Assembly: GCA_034509755.1 (NCBI GenBank) | Contig: CM067539.1 | Location: 57,980,513-58,044,512, forward strand | Source: Anisodus tanguticus | Lineage: Eukaryota > Streptophyta > Magnoliopsida > Solanales > Solanaceae | DNA length: 64,000 bases | Direction of reading: 5' to 3' | Part shown: positions 1-10,579 of the stretch, one piece after another | How the letters are laid out: every line of letters begins with the position of its first letter | How positions within the stretch are numbered: the first letter of the stretch is position 1 | Notes under the pieces: generated by a model | What the model saw: only the letters and a program-made list of their open reading frames with translations | Database searches by the model: none | Told to the model about the DNA's origin: nothing | Position numbers and translations under genes: made by a program

Positions 1-251
1 TCGACGATGACTCGGACGGGATGATATGAACTATTACTTCATAAGCGCGACAATGAATTTTGAACAATTACACCCAAGAGGTGTATTGCCCTTTTTCCAT
101 TTCAAGTCTTATAGAGATAAAGTTCTTGACGTTATTTACGGCAAGAGCATGATGAAAAGTTTGTTCCTTTTTCCATTTCAAGTCTTATAGAGATAAAGTT
201 CTTGACGTTATTTACGGCAAGAGCATGATGAAAAGTTTGTTTTTCTGCCAT
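1..251 (-). pseudogene. Ty1/copia gag N-terminal fragment
   Basis: Minus-strand reading from the ATG at 251 gives MAEK followed by a segment with HHALAVNNVKNFISI and then WVQLFKIHCRAYEV. This is the N-terminal copia Gag pattern also seen at 8935 and 27586 in this window. Gag would form the virus-like particle of the retroelement. A 76-bp duplication inside the fragment shifts the frame, since 76 is not a multiple of 3, so it is dead. It runs off the left window edge and belongs with the primer-binding site at 549-562. Confidence 0.7.
90..241. repeat. 76-bp tandem duplication within copia gag
   Basis: Positions 90-165 and 166-241 are near-perfect direct copies (cctttttccatttcaagtc to aagtttgtt). 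They lie in the gag N-terminal fragment and cause a frameshift. Neither the same family elsewhere in the window nor the Gag pattern needs two copies, so this looks like a local tandem duplication after insertion. Confidence 0.9.
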
Positions 252-548
252 AGTTTCCACTAGAAACAAACAAGAAAGGAGAGAAAATGTTGTGTTTGAT
301 GAAAGTAGACTAAAGAACCCTAATTTTTGGAGAGAAGAAGGGTGTATCCGAGGATTGGGAGGTTGTTTTCGGCTAGGGTGGAGAGAAGGATTTGTGAAAT
401 TGTTTTATGTTTAGGGTTTGTTTAATACAAAAATCCTAGTTTGGTCGTGTAACAAAAGAAAAAAAGAGGAGGGGAATTTTTGGTGTTGTTCGGTTTGAAG
501 GAAGAAAAACTAGAGAAGAAGGTAAGGTTTAGGGCAAAGAATTTTTAG

Positions 549-562
549 GCTCTTGATACCAT
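549..562 (-). promoter_or_regulatory. Copia primer-binding site (tRNA-iMet type)
   Basis: The minus strand reads TGGTATCAAGAGCC, close to the plant copia primer-binding site TGGTATCAGAGC. It sits between the gag fragment (251 and below) and an LTR remnant starting at about 563, as expected for a minus-strand element. Confidence 0.75.
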
Positions 563-692
563 ATTGGAAATTGATTCATTGAGTTTATTTCCTTCTAAAG
601 TATACAATATATTAGAGATAGGGAGATTGATTGTCATTGTATATATTGTATACTTTGGAAGGAAATAAACTCAAGGAATCAATTTCCAATAA
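562..692. repeat. 51-bp inverted repeat built from LTR-end sequence
   Basis: The arm at 562-612 and the arm at 641-692 are reverse complements with about two mismatches, separated by about 28 bp. The left arm abuts the primer-binding site and therefore looks like the inner end of an LTR. The right arm is the same LTR end in the opposite orientation and abuts the truncated C-terminus of the hAT transposase. Confidence 0.85.
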
Positions 693-3108
693 TATTAAAT
701 TCTTCCATACTCGTGATTCCTTGAGTTTATTTTCTAGTTTCTTTATAATGTCTTGTGGTTTTTCGATTGGAATTGAAATTTGTTGGTCAAATTGCTCGAC
801 GTCGCTTCCACCTTCGTTGGATAAGATTTCGTTGTAGTTTTCATCGTCTTCTTCGTTGATCTCCGGTTGACCGCACCTTCTACTCTTTGCTTGTATCCAA
901 TCTCTGAATAATACTACAATCTTCAAGTTGTCTCCCACTAATGAGTGTCTGTGCTCTTCTATTTGAAATCTTCCGGCCGAAAAAGCGCTTTCAGACGCTG
1001 TTGATGACGCTTGAATATTCAACACATCTCGGACCATCTTTGACAGTGTCGGAAAGGTCTTCTTATTCTCCCTCTAGTATTTCAACAAGTCTTCACGCCC
1101 TTCTTCATTGAGAACTTCTTGGTACGGTACAATACCCTGCAAAACAAAAATATCAAACTTGCTAATTTGATTAGTAGTGGTACCACTATACATTCTATGT
1201 CTAATGCTTTGAATACTAGGGGCAGAAACAACATGTCTTTTTTGAGGTTGTGTTGAAGAAGAAGATGGTATGGAAGCCAGTTGGTTGCTAGCACTTTCTT
1301 GTTGGTAATGCCTATATACTTTTTTGCATTCATCTTGTATGCTAGACAACACTTCTTCTTTAGTTTGTTCCTTAGGCGGTGGGCCATTTGGATTTTTTGG
1401 AGTTGGAGGTGGAAATACTGCTATATAATCATAAATAGTTTCAATAAGTGTTTTACAACCGTCTATTTTAATAGTCGGATTTAATACAACACCAATAATA
1501 TAAATAGTGGGAATAGGAATACAATATTTTTTTAATTTGATAAATATTTTTTAATAGGTGCCTTATCAGCTGGTTTTTTCATATATTCACTAAGTAATAA
1601 AAATATTAGAGCTATATAAAATAACATAATTGAAATAGTAGGATAATATATACCGAAAACTTCGTTTGTTGTTTGAAAAAATTTCTCTATAAATACAATA
1701 AGTTCTTAAATTATTTTCCAATTGTATCTACTACCATATCAGTTGGATTTCGATTATAGGTGTTAAAAAATAAAGTTGTTGGTCTTCTATAATCATAAGC
1801 AACAAGTAATTATTCATATAAAGAATTCCACCTAGTCGCTACTTCTTCGGGAATTTTTCTATAAGGTAGTCCACAATCGTGATAAGTTTTTTTATATTCT
1901 CTTTTTCGTTGTATTCCATTACTTCTAAAAATAAAGTTTATAGCAAATTGTATTTTATTAAGAATGTCTTCAAAAAGTGATAGACCATCCTTTACAACTG
2001 GTTTATAAATATGACACACACATTTTTATAGGAAAATGATTTGGAAAAGATGGATTTAAAAGATCTTTTAAAATTTTAATATCATAATTATTAGAAGAAG
2101 CGTTATCTAATGCAATAGTCATAATGTTATCAGTTATGCCATAATAATCGCAAACTGAATGAATATTTTCTGCAATAAAACTACCAGTGTGCCTATCATC
2201 AATACATCTATATGCTAAAATACGTTTTTGCATAGACCATTTATAATCTATTCAATGACATGTTACAATTAAATATTCATGGTCGTTAGTACTACGGCCT
2301 ATATCAGACGTGATAGATTGTTTTCCAGGAAAATGATATAATGAATAACGTAAATATTGTTGATATTCATGTGCAAATTTAAAAATATCTCTCCTAACAG
2401 TTGATCTAGGAGAACCGTTAAAAGCAGGATTATACATATCTCTAATGTAATGAATAAAACCAGGAGAGGAAGGAAATGAAAAAGGCAAATCCCCCACCGC
2501 AACTAATTTTTCTATTTCTTTCCTATCCCTATATTTATCGTATTTAGGGCCTACAATTCCCCCATTCATAGGGTTAATTAGACCCTGTACTTGGTCCGGG
2601 ACAGTATGTAAACCTTGTCCTGGCTGAGAGCGCATTGGCACACCCAATTTTTCAGCCTGGTATTGGTCCCACCTAGCTTTGTGAAAGTTTTGTACATGTC
2701 TCAATAAACCTCTCGTCCCACCCTGAGCTTTTTCCATTTTAAATTTATAAATATTTTTACAAATTTGACATCTAACTACTTGATTCTCTTCGTCCCTATA
2801 AAAAAAATCCATGCATCTGATTTTAATTTTTGTTTTATTGGACCTCGTCTCATATTAGGGGGAATAAGAGGCGTTCCAGTTGGAGGTGTACTAGTGGGTA
2901 TGTCATCTAGATTAGTGGGTGTATCATCTAGATTATCCTCTAAATTAAAGTCTGGTTGAGTTGCAGAATATATCTCATCCTCTAATGGTATATCATTAAA
3001 AAATTCAGTTTCATCTATATGAGTGTAATCAATCAAATCATCCTGTCTACAAATAGGATGACTAGAAGAAGTACCCCTGCCCCTTGTTACCCCTACTAGA
3101 AGAAGCAC
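693..3108 (-). pseudogene. hAT-superfamily transposase, degenerate
   Basis: This is a cut-and-paste DNA transposase read on the minus strand in several frames. Order: acidic N-terminal segment (3108-2810); BED-type zinc finger at about 2800-2690 with CQICK and a histidine pair in RHVQNFH; a middle catalytic region (SDIGRST near 2300, ALDNASSNN near 2100, then VKDGL and VATRWNSLY down to 1810); and the C-terminal hAT dimerisation domain at about 1110-880 (VLNIQASSTASESAFSAGR). Breaks include a frameshift in an A-run near 2805, a stop after the TCH near 2252, a shift near 2010, heavy decay between 1390 and 1800, and a TAG where a Trp is expected after LLKY (about 1074). The last residues run into the LTR-derived inverted repeat. 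It is inactive; the hAT assignment is firm, the subfamily is not determined. Confidence 0.88.
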
Positions 3109-3805
3109 CCTAACCCTTACCCTTAAACAAACCTCTCATTCCTTCTATTTTAATTATGGAAATAAATAGTTAAAGATAATGAAATTAAGTGCGCTAATTA
3201 AAATAAAATAACAATAATAATTTAAAGAAGGAACAAATGTACCAAACACCGACGTAACATCGACGTGTAATCGAGGTTGAAAATTGAAACTTTGCTCGAT
3301 GGATGATCCTCAAGCTAGTTGCCAACTTCACTCCCAATTTTTAAACTTTGATGTAGTTATACAAATAAATAAATAAAATTTAATATTTAATAGACAATGT
3401 AGACTTGTAGAGAGACAGATTGAGAGATTAAAGAGATTGTAGAAAGATTTGTGAGAAAGATGAAGAGAAAATGAGGTATTTATAGTTGGAAAATTGGGTT
3501 AAAGTGTAAATTTATTAACTTAGGGGTTAAAAATAAATATTAAGGGGGTAATGGGGGTTCGGGGGGGGGGGACAATAAATGGCAGTTGCACAACGATCAA
3601 AATATAAAATGGCCGTTGTGCAACGGCCATTTCTTGCAAAGGGAGGGATCGGGGCAGGCATATCGGGCCTGGGGCGGGACGGGCCTGGGCGGAACAAGCC
3701 CAGGTCCCATCCCGGTTCAAGTCCCGTTCCGAGGGGTTTTCTTTTTTTGGGGCGGGACCGGGGGGGGGTCGGTCCCGTCCCGACCTGCCCCGTTGGCCAG
3801 CCTTA
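3109..3805 (-). other. Probable 5' flank and GC-rich terminal region of the hAT element
   Basis: No gene is seen here. The part at 3640-3805 is unusually G/C-rich with repeated GGGCGGGAC, GGGCCTGG and GGTCCC words. The minus strand from 3805 begins TAAGGCTGGCCAACGGGGC, which resembles hAT terminal inverted repeats of the TAGGG-GGCAAC type. It lies on the N-terminal side of the transposase, as a 5' end should. No matching left terminus was found, so the boundary is an inference. Confidence 0.45.
3608..3631. repeat. 24-bp palindrome
   Basis: AATGGCCGTTG, TG, CAACGGCCATT: two perfect 11-bp arms. A related half (ggcagttgcacaacg) lies just upstream at 3581-3595. It is within the presumed hAT subterminal region and could be a transposase-binding repeat. 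Confidence 0.8.
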
Positions 3806-3831
3806 CATGCGACCCACTCTTATTAAAAAGG

Positions 3832-3832
<1 letters not shown>

Positions 3833-3882
<50 letters not shown>
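3833..3882. repeat. (TA)n microsatellite
   Basis: About 25 uninterrupted TA units next to the presumed hAT terminus and directly before a tandem duplication. Confidence 0.98.
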
Positions 3883-3885
<3 letters not shown>

Positions 3886-4022
3886 TAGTTTTTGGGAAAA
3901 GGTCCATATTCGTCTTGATATTATTCAAAGTTGCTTAATTTGCTATATATATATAAAAGTATAGTTTTTGGGGAAAGGTCCATATTCGGCTTGATATTAT
4001 TCAAAGTTGCTTAATTTGCTAT
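3882..4022. repeat. Tandem duplication, 76-bp period
   Basis: The segment gtatagtttttgggaaaagg ... ttgcttaatttgct occurs at 3883-3944 and again at 3959-4020 with a few substitutions. The spacer between copies is TA-rich, suggesting slippage or unequal exchange seeded by the adjacent microsatellite. Confidence 0.9.
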
Positions 4023-4077
4023 TGGTTAAATTTAAGTTTATTCATTTTCTTTTGTTTGCAAATTGTCTTATATTTAA

Positions 4078-4275
4078 TGTAAGATTGTATTAATCTCCTT
4101 TGTGGAGGCTTTCTCATTAATACAAATATATATAGTGTGCAATGTGTAGAACCCTAGTACAATCATAATCCTTTACTTACCATAATTCTACATCACTAAA
4201 TATTTACACAATATACATGATATATTCTAATTATGGTGGTGGGATTGAATTATGATTCTAGGTAGACAATGTACA
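4078..4275 (-). repeat. Copia-1 3' LTR
   Basis: Matches 9084-9283 closely over its length (tgtaagattgtattaatctc ... ggtagacaatgt). The pol frame of copia-1 runs about 48 bp into this LTR. The purine-rich strand CTGAGGGTATG just inside it is the likely polypurine tract. Confidence 0.9.
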
Positions 4276-4769
4276 CGTTTATACATACCCTCAGTCGGAG
4301 CGGTAGGAGGCTGGACGCTGAGATTGGATCTGAAGTCGAGGAATATCTGTCGAGGAAGACATTTCGTGAAGATATCCGCGTACTGATATGAAGAAGGCAC
4401 ATGCAACACTTTAACATGACCGAGTGCAACCTTCTCACGAACAAAGTGTATATCCATCTCAATATGCTTGGTTCGATGATGCTGAATCGGATTATGAGAT
4501 AAATATATGGCGGATATGTTATCACAATAAACCACAGACGCCTTACGCAACGGACACTGGAGCTCCAAAAGAAGGTTTCGGAGCCAACAGATCTCAGCAA
4601 CAACATTTGAAACTCCTTTATACTCTGCTTCTTCACTCGAACGGGACAATGTAGCTTGCCTCTTGGCAGACCAGGAGATAAGATTATCCCCTAAGAAGAC
4701 ACAATAGCCGGAGGTGGAGCATTTCATGTCCGGAGAGCCTGCCCAATCAGCATCCGTATATGCTAACAA
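4227..4769 (-). pseudogene. Copia-1 RNase H domain
   Basis: RNase H of copia pol, which removes the RNA strand during reverse transcription. Visible signatures: TDADWAG at residues 5-11, SSEEAEYKG around residue 45, YCDNISA around 82, and the YQYADIFTK block near 128, supplying the acidic active-site residues. Over this stretch the frame is open. It reads through the polypurine tract into the 3' LTR, so the natural C-terminus is at or inside the LTR edge. It is cut off from the upstream RT by frameshifts, hence pseudogene. Confidence 0.88.
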
Positions 4770-5760
4770 CCTGGTCGGTGCTGAAGGGTATATGTGTAAT
4801 CCATAATTAAGTGTGCCCTTAACATATCAAATGATATGTTTAAGGGCAGTAAAATGAGGCTCCCTACGGGCATGCATAAATAAGCATACCTGCTGAACAA
4901 CATAAGCGATGTTAGTCCTGGTGAAAGTAAGATACTGGAGTGCACCTGCAAGACTTCTGTAAAGAGTGGGATCGGACACTGGGTTACCATCAACAACACT
5001 AAGTTTGATTTCGAGTCAACTAGAGTGGACATGATCTTCCAGTTTGCCATTTTAGCCCTGTACACTATCTCATCTGCATACTTGCGCTGACATAAGAACA
5101 TAATATCTGCAGAATGAGTCACTAATATCCCCAATAGCTCAACTTCTCCAAGTCACTCATAGTAAATTCGGTTTTAACTAGTGCAATAATCTCATTTTTC
5201 AACACATTAGAGGAGGTAGTAAGCACAATGTCATTCACATATAATAATAAGTAAGCAATGTTACTACCTCAATGAAAAGTAAAGAGAGAATTATCATATT
5301 TGTTGCAGACGAATCCAATTTGCATAATGTACTGTGCAAATCGATCATACAATGCTCTAGGGATTTGTTTTAAACCATATAGTGACTTACGAAGACAACA
5401 TACATACTGAGGAGCAGCTGAATGAACGAAACCAGGCGGCTGGTGCATATAAACCGTTTCTTTCAGATCACCATGTAGAAATACATTCTTTACATCAAGC
5501 TGATGAATGGCCCCCTACTTACCCATAGCAATACTTAGACCTGTGCGAATGGTAGCCTGTTTCACAAATGGACTGAATATCTCACCACAATCAATACCCT
5601 CATGCTGATTAATGTCATTTGCCACAAGTCTAGCATTATATCTTTTTAGTCACCACTGTCTCTGTATTTGTGAAGAAACAACCACATGCATCGGATCACA
5701 TTCACCCCCTCCGGTTGAGGAACCAAATCTCAAGTGTGTTGTTTTGTTAAAGCATTAAAC
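4770..5760 (-). pseudogene. Copia-1 reverse transcriptase, multiply frameshifted
   Basis: Reading all minus frames recovers copia RT blocks in order: HQLDVKNVFLHGDLKETVYM near 5500-5440, LRKSLYGLKQ near 5390, and LLLYVNDIVLT near 5250. The catalytic YVDD box is changed to YVND (GAT to AAT) at about 5240, which removes one of the two metal-binding aspartates. Several stops and shifts separate the blocks; a tidy-looking open frame at 4763-5134 is mostly out of register. The domain is inactive. Confidence 0.85.
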
Positions 5761-6515
5761 TCCTACACATGGCCGCATTCCAATTTGGGTCTAGTTTGGC
5801 TAGTTTCGGGTTTTTAGGAATTGGGGAAATGGTTTGTGTGGATAGGTTAAAATGGACTTTAGGTTTGAAAATCCCGTATTAGACATGGGTTTCCATATGA
5901 TACATGGGGGTAGTCTAGGTGCTGGTAGCCGGGTCTGGGTCATGGTGTAGGATTGGTGTGCTGATTTGGTTGTTGGGTAAGGTCGCATGTCGATTGGTGT
6001 CGGGGTTTGACGATGGGAGGTGTGAATAGACCGATCTGGGAAGATCCATACTGGGTAAGATGGAGGATGTGGAGTACGATGTCGGTGGAGGGTTGGGATG
6101 AATGGGTTGAGTTGTTGGTCTGATAGTAGCGGTATGGTGTGGGTGTCCAATGATTGAGGGATTTGGACGGACGGGTTAGGTCAGTATTCCAAGAGGGGTG
6201 GTAATGGCTTGGGGGTTAGCAGGGTTGACATGGGACAATGGAGGTGACACAGTGAAGGGCACGACAATTGACGATGAAACAGAGACAGAAGGCTGACAAC
6301 CGGTGGTGGCAGTTGTCGGTATTTGTGATGGAGAACAGGGTGGCGGCAGGAACGTAGAGGTGCGGTCTGTGGTGGTGGCTGGAGGTGGCAGAACCGCAGA
6401 CAGTCGGCGGTGTCGGCAGTGGGTGGCAGAGGTGGTGTTTGGACGGTGGACTGACACAGTTCACTGAGAATGACGGGGGAGATGTCGGACTCGTCAAGAA
6501 AGGTATAGTCTATTT
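5761..6515 (-). other. Copia-1 integrase-RT linker region
   Basis: Low-complexity, proline/threonine/histidine-rich in the minus frames (for example 6176-6457). It lies exactly where copia polyproteins have a poorly conserved spacer between integrase and RT. No domain is recognised. Confidence 0.6.
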
Positions 6516-7517
6516 TTAGGAATTTGTGAATATTCGAAAAAGGGAAGGTGGTTTCGTCAATGTGATGTGACGAGAGACGTGGATTTGATGAGTGGACATG
6601 TCATAGAAGAGATAGACTCTATGATTACACGGGAAGCCTACGAATACACATGGTGTGGTTTGAGGTGCTAATTTGTGAGAGGTGGTGGAGGAAAGATTGG
6701 GGAAACATAGGCAACTGAATATACGAAGGTGGTCGTAGGAGGGGATCCGACGGTACATAATTTCGGTTGGGGTCATATTATGAAGGGTACTGGTAGGTAA
6801 AATATTTAGAATGTATTCTACCATTTTGACGGCATAGACCTAGAAGGACGGAGGAAGGGAGACATGAAATAGTAAAGTACGAACCATGTTATTACGGATG
6901 ATTCATTCTGCTTTACCATTTTGAGGCGATGTGTGGGGACATGAGAAACGAAAAACCATGGCATTGTTAGGACAGAATCGGTGAAACATGTAATTATTGA
7001 ATTCACGACCATTATCACACTGAAAGGATTAAATGCATTTTTCAAACTGTGTTTTGATAAAGGTACGAAACTCAAGAAATTTGACAAATACTTCGGATTT
7101 AAATTTAAGTGGGTAAATCCAAATATAATGAGAAAAATCATCTAACAAAACAAGATAATATATATGGCCCAGTGAACTAGAGAGAAGAGATGTCTATAAA
7201 TCAGCATGAATAATATCAAACAGAGAAAATGTAACACTTATAGATGATTTAAAAGGAAGACGAACATGTTTGCCTAAAGAACAAGAAACACAGTGCTGGG
7301 CAAGTTTCCCATTATTACATGTAATAAAATTATTGCCTGTAAGAAAATTTAAAACTGAGGCTCTTGGGTGGCTAAGCCTATTATGCCAAGTTGCCAGAGA
7401 GATAGCGGCTAGAGATATGAGAGAGCAAGAGCTGGCAACAGAGGTGGATGAGAATGGATAGAGATCCCCCGTACTATTGCATCTCGTAAAAGTGGTCCCT
7501 GTACAAAGATCCTTCAC
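6516..7517 (-). pseudogene. Copia-1 integrase
   Basis: Pre-integrase zinc-binding region at about 7400-7250: WHNRLSHP followed by CVSCSLGKH, the HHCC pattern. The DDE core follows: IIHADL (about 7200), FQCDNGREF (about 7020) and QNGKAE (about 6915), so all three acidic residues are still encoded, but stops and a frameshift lie between them, including a TGA directly after the Glu. The C-terminal part (6824-6516) reads LNILPTSTLHNMTPTEIMY and VFVGFPCNHRVY, typical for copia integrase. It would insert cDNA into the host genome. Inactive as it stands. Confidence 0.88.
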
Positions 7518-7720
7518 AGTAAAACCAAAAGAGTCAAAGTCAATATAGACAGAATTATTATGAATAAATTTACGGATAGAAATTAAGGTCTTGATGATGT
7601 TCGGGGCCTACATGACATTATTAAGAGAAAATGGTGGATGAGGCGGTGGTGTGTAGGCGGTACCATAGCCTTTGATTGGAATACGATGGTCATTTCCAAC
7701 AATAATGTATTAATGATGCT

Positions 7721-8935
7721 TTAAATAAAACAGTTTGGGAATTTTACCTGCAGAGCAGGTGAGGTGAGATGTGACACCGAGTCCATGTACCAATTTTTGT
7801 CGGGCTGCTGCAAGTTCAAACTGCTAAAACCCTGACCCAATTCAGAAGGGGCCAGATTACTGGGCTGCTGCGAGAGGTGGGCTTGGGCGATGTGGGCCTG
7901 CGGCTGCTGGTAGTGGGTTGGTCGATAGTCTGGCCCTGTGCCAAAAACACTTGGGTGCTGAAACTGGAACTGGGCTGGCTGGACTACTGGATATGCAGCC
8001 CAGTTCCCGGGTTGGTATGCGTCTACTGGGCCGGCCCACAGGGCTGAATAACTGGGCTGCTGTGGCTGCTGGCTGGCCCGCTGTCCCCTGCCGCCTTTTC
8101 CGCGGCCCTTCCCGTTACTTCCACTGCCGCGACCTCTGCAGCCGCGATTCTGCCACGGCTGACTGTTTTCCGGTAGTGGTGGCTGGCTGATGGAGGTATT
8201 GTTTTGTCTGGACGTGTCAACTGCTAACGCCTTTTGGTTGTGCTCATCTTGCTTCACACGTCGTGTTTCTTCCAACAGTAACTACGAACGAGCTTTGTTA
8301 AAACTGGGTAGGGGGTTAACCTGCTGTATCATCGTGGCAAACGTGTCATATTCACCCTTTGGTAGGCCTGCAACCAATTGTACCACCATCTTCGTTTCGA
8401 AAACAGGCGTGCCGACTTTGGACAATTGGTCAGCCACCAGTTTTAACTGTCTGCAATACTCTGCCATATTAGAAAAAATTTCAAGACAGGTGTTGTTGAA
8501 TTGCTCTTCCAAGTACACTGCGCGAGTGTTCTTGTTATCTTGAAAAATTTCTTCCAAACATGTCCATAGATCACGGGCGGAGGCACCCGTTTTCATGATT
8601 GTGTAGAGTAAATCCTTGGATATAGTTTCAAATATCCACTGTTTGACCACAGCATCGAGGTGACGCCATGTGGTGTCATCCATATCAGGAGGACGAGGGA
8701 AAAAGTCGTCTATATGATCAAGCACATGATATACACATGCATGAATTCGAAACAATTTCACCCATGACCAGTATTGGCCATCTTCCTGATCAAGAATTAA
8801 AGGTATAAAATTCTTGATGTTAGTAACGGCGAGAGCCAGATGAAAAGACGATGAGGAGAGGGTTGTGAGTGGTTGGATGACGACTGGGGTAGAAGTGGAA
8901 GCATCGGAAGAGCTGGGAGTAGCCAAATTCTCCAT
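7721..8935 (-). pseudogene. Copia-1 gag and protease start
   Basis: The ATG at 8935 (MENLATPSS) is preferred to the longer frame from 9172, which would start inside the LTR. Gag blocks: FHLALAVTNIKNFIPLIL, WVKLFRIHACVYHVLDHI, LWTCLEEIFQDNKNTRAV and the ADQL-LVAGLP region. A TAG at 8282-8284 interrupts it. Downstream is an Arg/Gly/Gln-rich stretch (about 8150-8050), with no CCHC zinc knuckle. The protease start reads WYMDSVSHLTS near 7800, where the copia consensus has D-S/T-G-A; the Gly-Ala is lost, so the aspartic protease motif is broken. Confidence 0.88.
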
Positions 8936-9069
8936 TGGAGTAGTGAGGATTGGGAATAGAAAAAAGACAAAGTGTCGTCGGCCGGGGGGGGGGGGGGGCG
9001 GGGGCGGCGGCAAGGAGGAGAATTTTTCTTGGTTAGATTTTTGGCTCTTGATTTCTAGGTTAGATTTTT

Positions 9070-9083
9070 GGCTCTTGATACCA
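9070..9083 (-). promoter_or_regulatory. Copia-1 primer-binding site
   Basis: The minus strand reads TGGTATCAAGAGCC immediately inside the 5' LTR boundary at 9084, complementary to the 3' end of plant initiator tRNA-Met with one extra base. Confidence 0.85.
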
Positions 9084-9283
9084 TGTAAGATTGTATTAAT
9101 CTCCCTTGGGGAGACTTTCTCATTAATACAAATATATATAATGTACAATGTGTAGAACCCTAGTACAATCATAATCCTCTACTTACCATAATTCTACATC
9201 ACTAAATATTTACACAATATATGGGTTATATTCTAATTATGGTGGTGGGATTGAATTGAGATTTTAGGTAGACAATGTCTACA
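9084..9283 (-). repeat. Copia-1 5' LTR
   Basis: Direct repeat of 4078-4275 with a few substitutions and a 2-bp length difference at the outer end (tgtctaca versus tgtaca). A poly-G run (8984-8998) lies a little inside the element. Confidence 0.9.
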
Positions 9284-10577
9284 TTAATATTTAATTTTAC
9301 CATTACTGTAAATAAGAAGCTTGGACGTGAAATGAGTGGACTATACATTCCGAATTCTTGAGAAAAAAAGGTTCAAAATACTTCTCAAACTTTTGATTAT
9401 AATCTAAAATTACTTTGAAATTGATGCTTCTTAAGGGGTTAAAAAGCAAGACTTTTCCTAATAACAAAGTTATTACTTCGATAAAAACGAATGAGAAAAT
9501 TGAATAAATTTAAATAGTACAAGAGTAAATTTGATCATATGTCCATACAACATACTTTTGACAAGTATACACCAACCAGTGTCTTAAGACAATGAAAAAC
9601 GTATAATTTTTTGTTCGACCAAGTGAGACTTCTAAAACAAAAAAACTCAAGATATATATGCTTTGCAATCTTTATTACAGACATGGCAAAGGACATTGAG
9701 AAGCTTAATTTAAATACATAGTTGAATATTAAGATATGTATTAAGATCTAGATCGGAATATTAAGATGTTATCTCTAGATTTGAATGATTAAGACTGTTT
9801 ATTTTCAATATCTGAATGTGCATATAGAATTAACCACATTAATTATAAAATGTTATAAAAATCTCATTTCAGCAAAATAAATTTTATTTTTGGATTGAAA
9901 ATAATTTTTTGAATTTATATTTGATTAAAAATTTGAACTATCTCCTTTTTTGTTTTCAAAGAGTGAGAAATGAAGGTAGAGATTTTATTGAGAAGATGGA
10001 TTCACTAATGTTTAATTTTTCTAGTGTAAAATAGATCATGAACTGGGTAAAGATATATAAGACTTCAAATAAATTTTTTGACAGATTAAAAAATACTTCA
10101 AGAAATATTTTTGTTGTTACATTTAATCAATTAATATTTGAGGCAACAAGAGTTCTTGTTAATATTTGGTTGAGAAAAGATAGCTAGAAGTCGTGAAAGG
10201 TTTTGTATTTTTTTTTATTTTAAATGAGTTTGAATAGTGTTAAGACTCAGTTACAGATCTGATTCATTCGTATCCATTACGAGGCTTCATAAGAAAAACA
10301 ATAAGTGAACTTAATAGGCTGAATCTGAATGATTAAATTTCAGACCTTCAAAACAAATGCACTTAATAGGTTGAATCTGAATGATTAAGATTCATACATC
10401 CATTAAATGCAAACAAATGAGGCCACAGATAGTCCAGATGCCGTTTTCTTTTGTAGTGCACTGTTTAAACGAAGTTCTAAGAGGTGTTGGATGGTTAATA
10501 TTTAAAGTGTTTGGTTAACTTTATAAGTTAGTCAAATTAGTTTATAATTATTTTTTAATATATTTATCTGTTTGGTA
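9284..10577. other. AT-rich intergenic DNA, nothing recognised
   Basis: No open frame of note and no clear repeat structure. Near 10320-10390 the phrase gaatctgaatgattaa(a/g)att recurs within about 60 bp. Probably old, decayed transposon or plain intergenic sequence. Confidence 0.6.
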
Positions 10578-10579
10578 TA

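Larger units (their letters stand above)
4078..9283 (-). mobile_element. Copia-1: Ty1/copia retrotransposon with both LTRs, coding region decayed
   Basis: A 5.2-kb element on the minus strand in the order LTR, gag, protease, integrase, reverse transcriptase, RNase H, LTR. That order (integrase before RT) defines Ty1/copia. The short LTRs (about 200 bp) start TGTA and end TACA on either strand. The primer-binding site at 9070-9083 is TGGTATCAAGAGCC. Flanks show ttaa on both sides (4074-4077 and 9284-9287), a possible target duplication of 4-5 bp. All coding domains carry stops or frameshifts, so any movement would need proteins from another copy. Confidence 0.92.

Noticed and set aside
3579..3938. 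Plus-strand 119-codon open frame
   Set aside because: Low-complexity translation of a GC-rich block followed by an IYIYIY run from the TA microsatellite; no domain.
4763..5134. 123-codon minus frame as an RT product
   Set aside because: Most of it is out of register with the RT blocks that can be read in neighbouring frames.
7918..8190. Plus-strand frame opposite copia-1 gag
   Set aside because: A shadow of the Gly/Arg/Gln-rich gag tail on the other strand.
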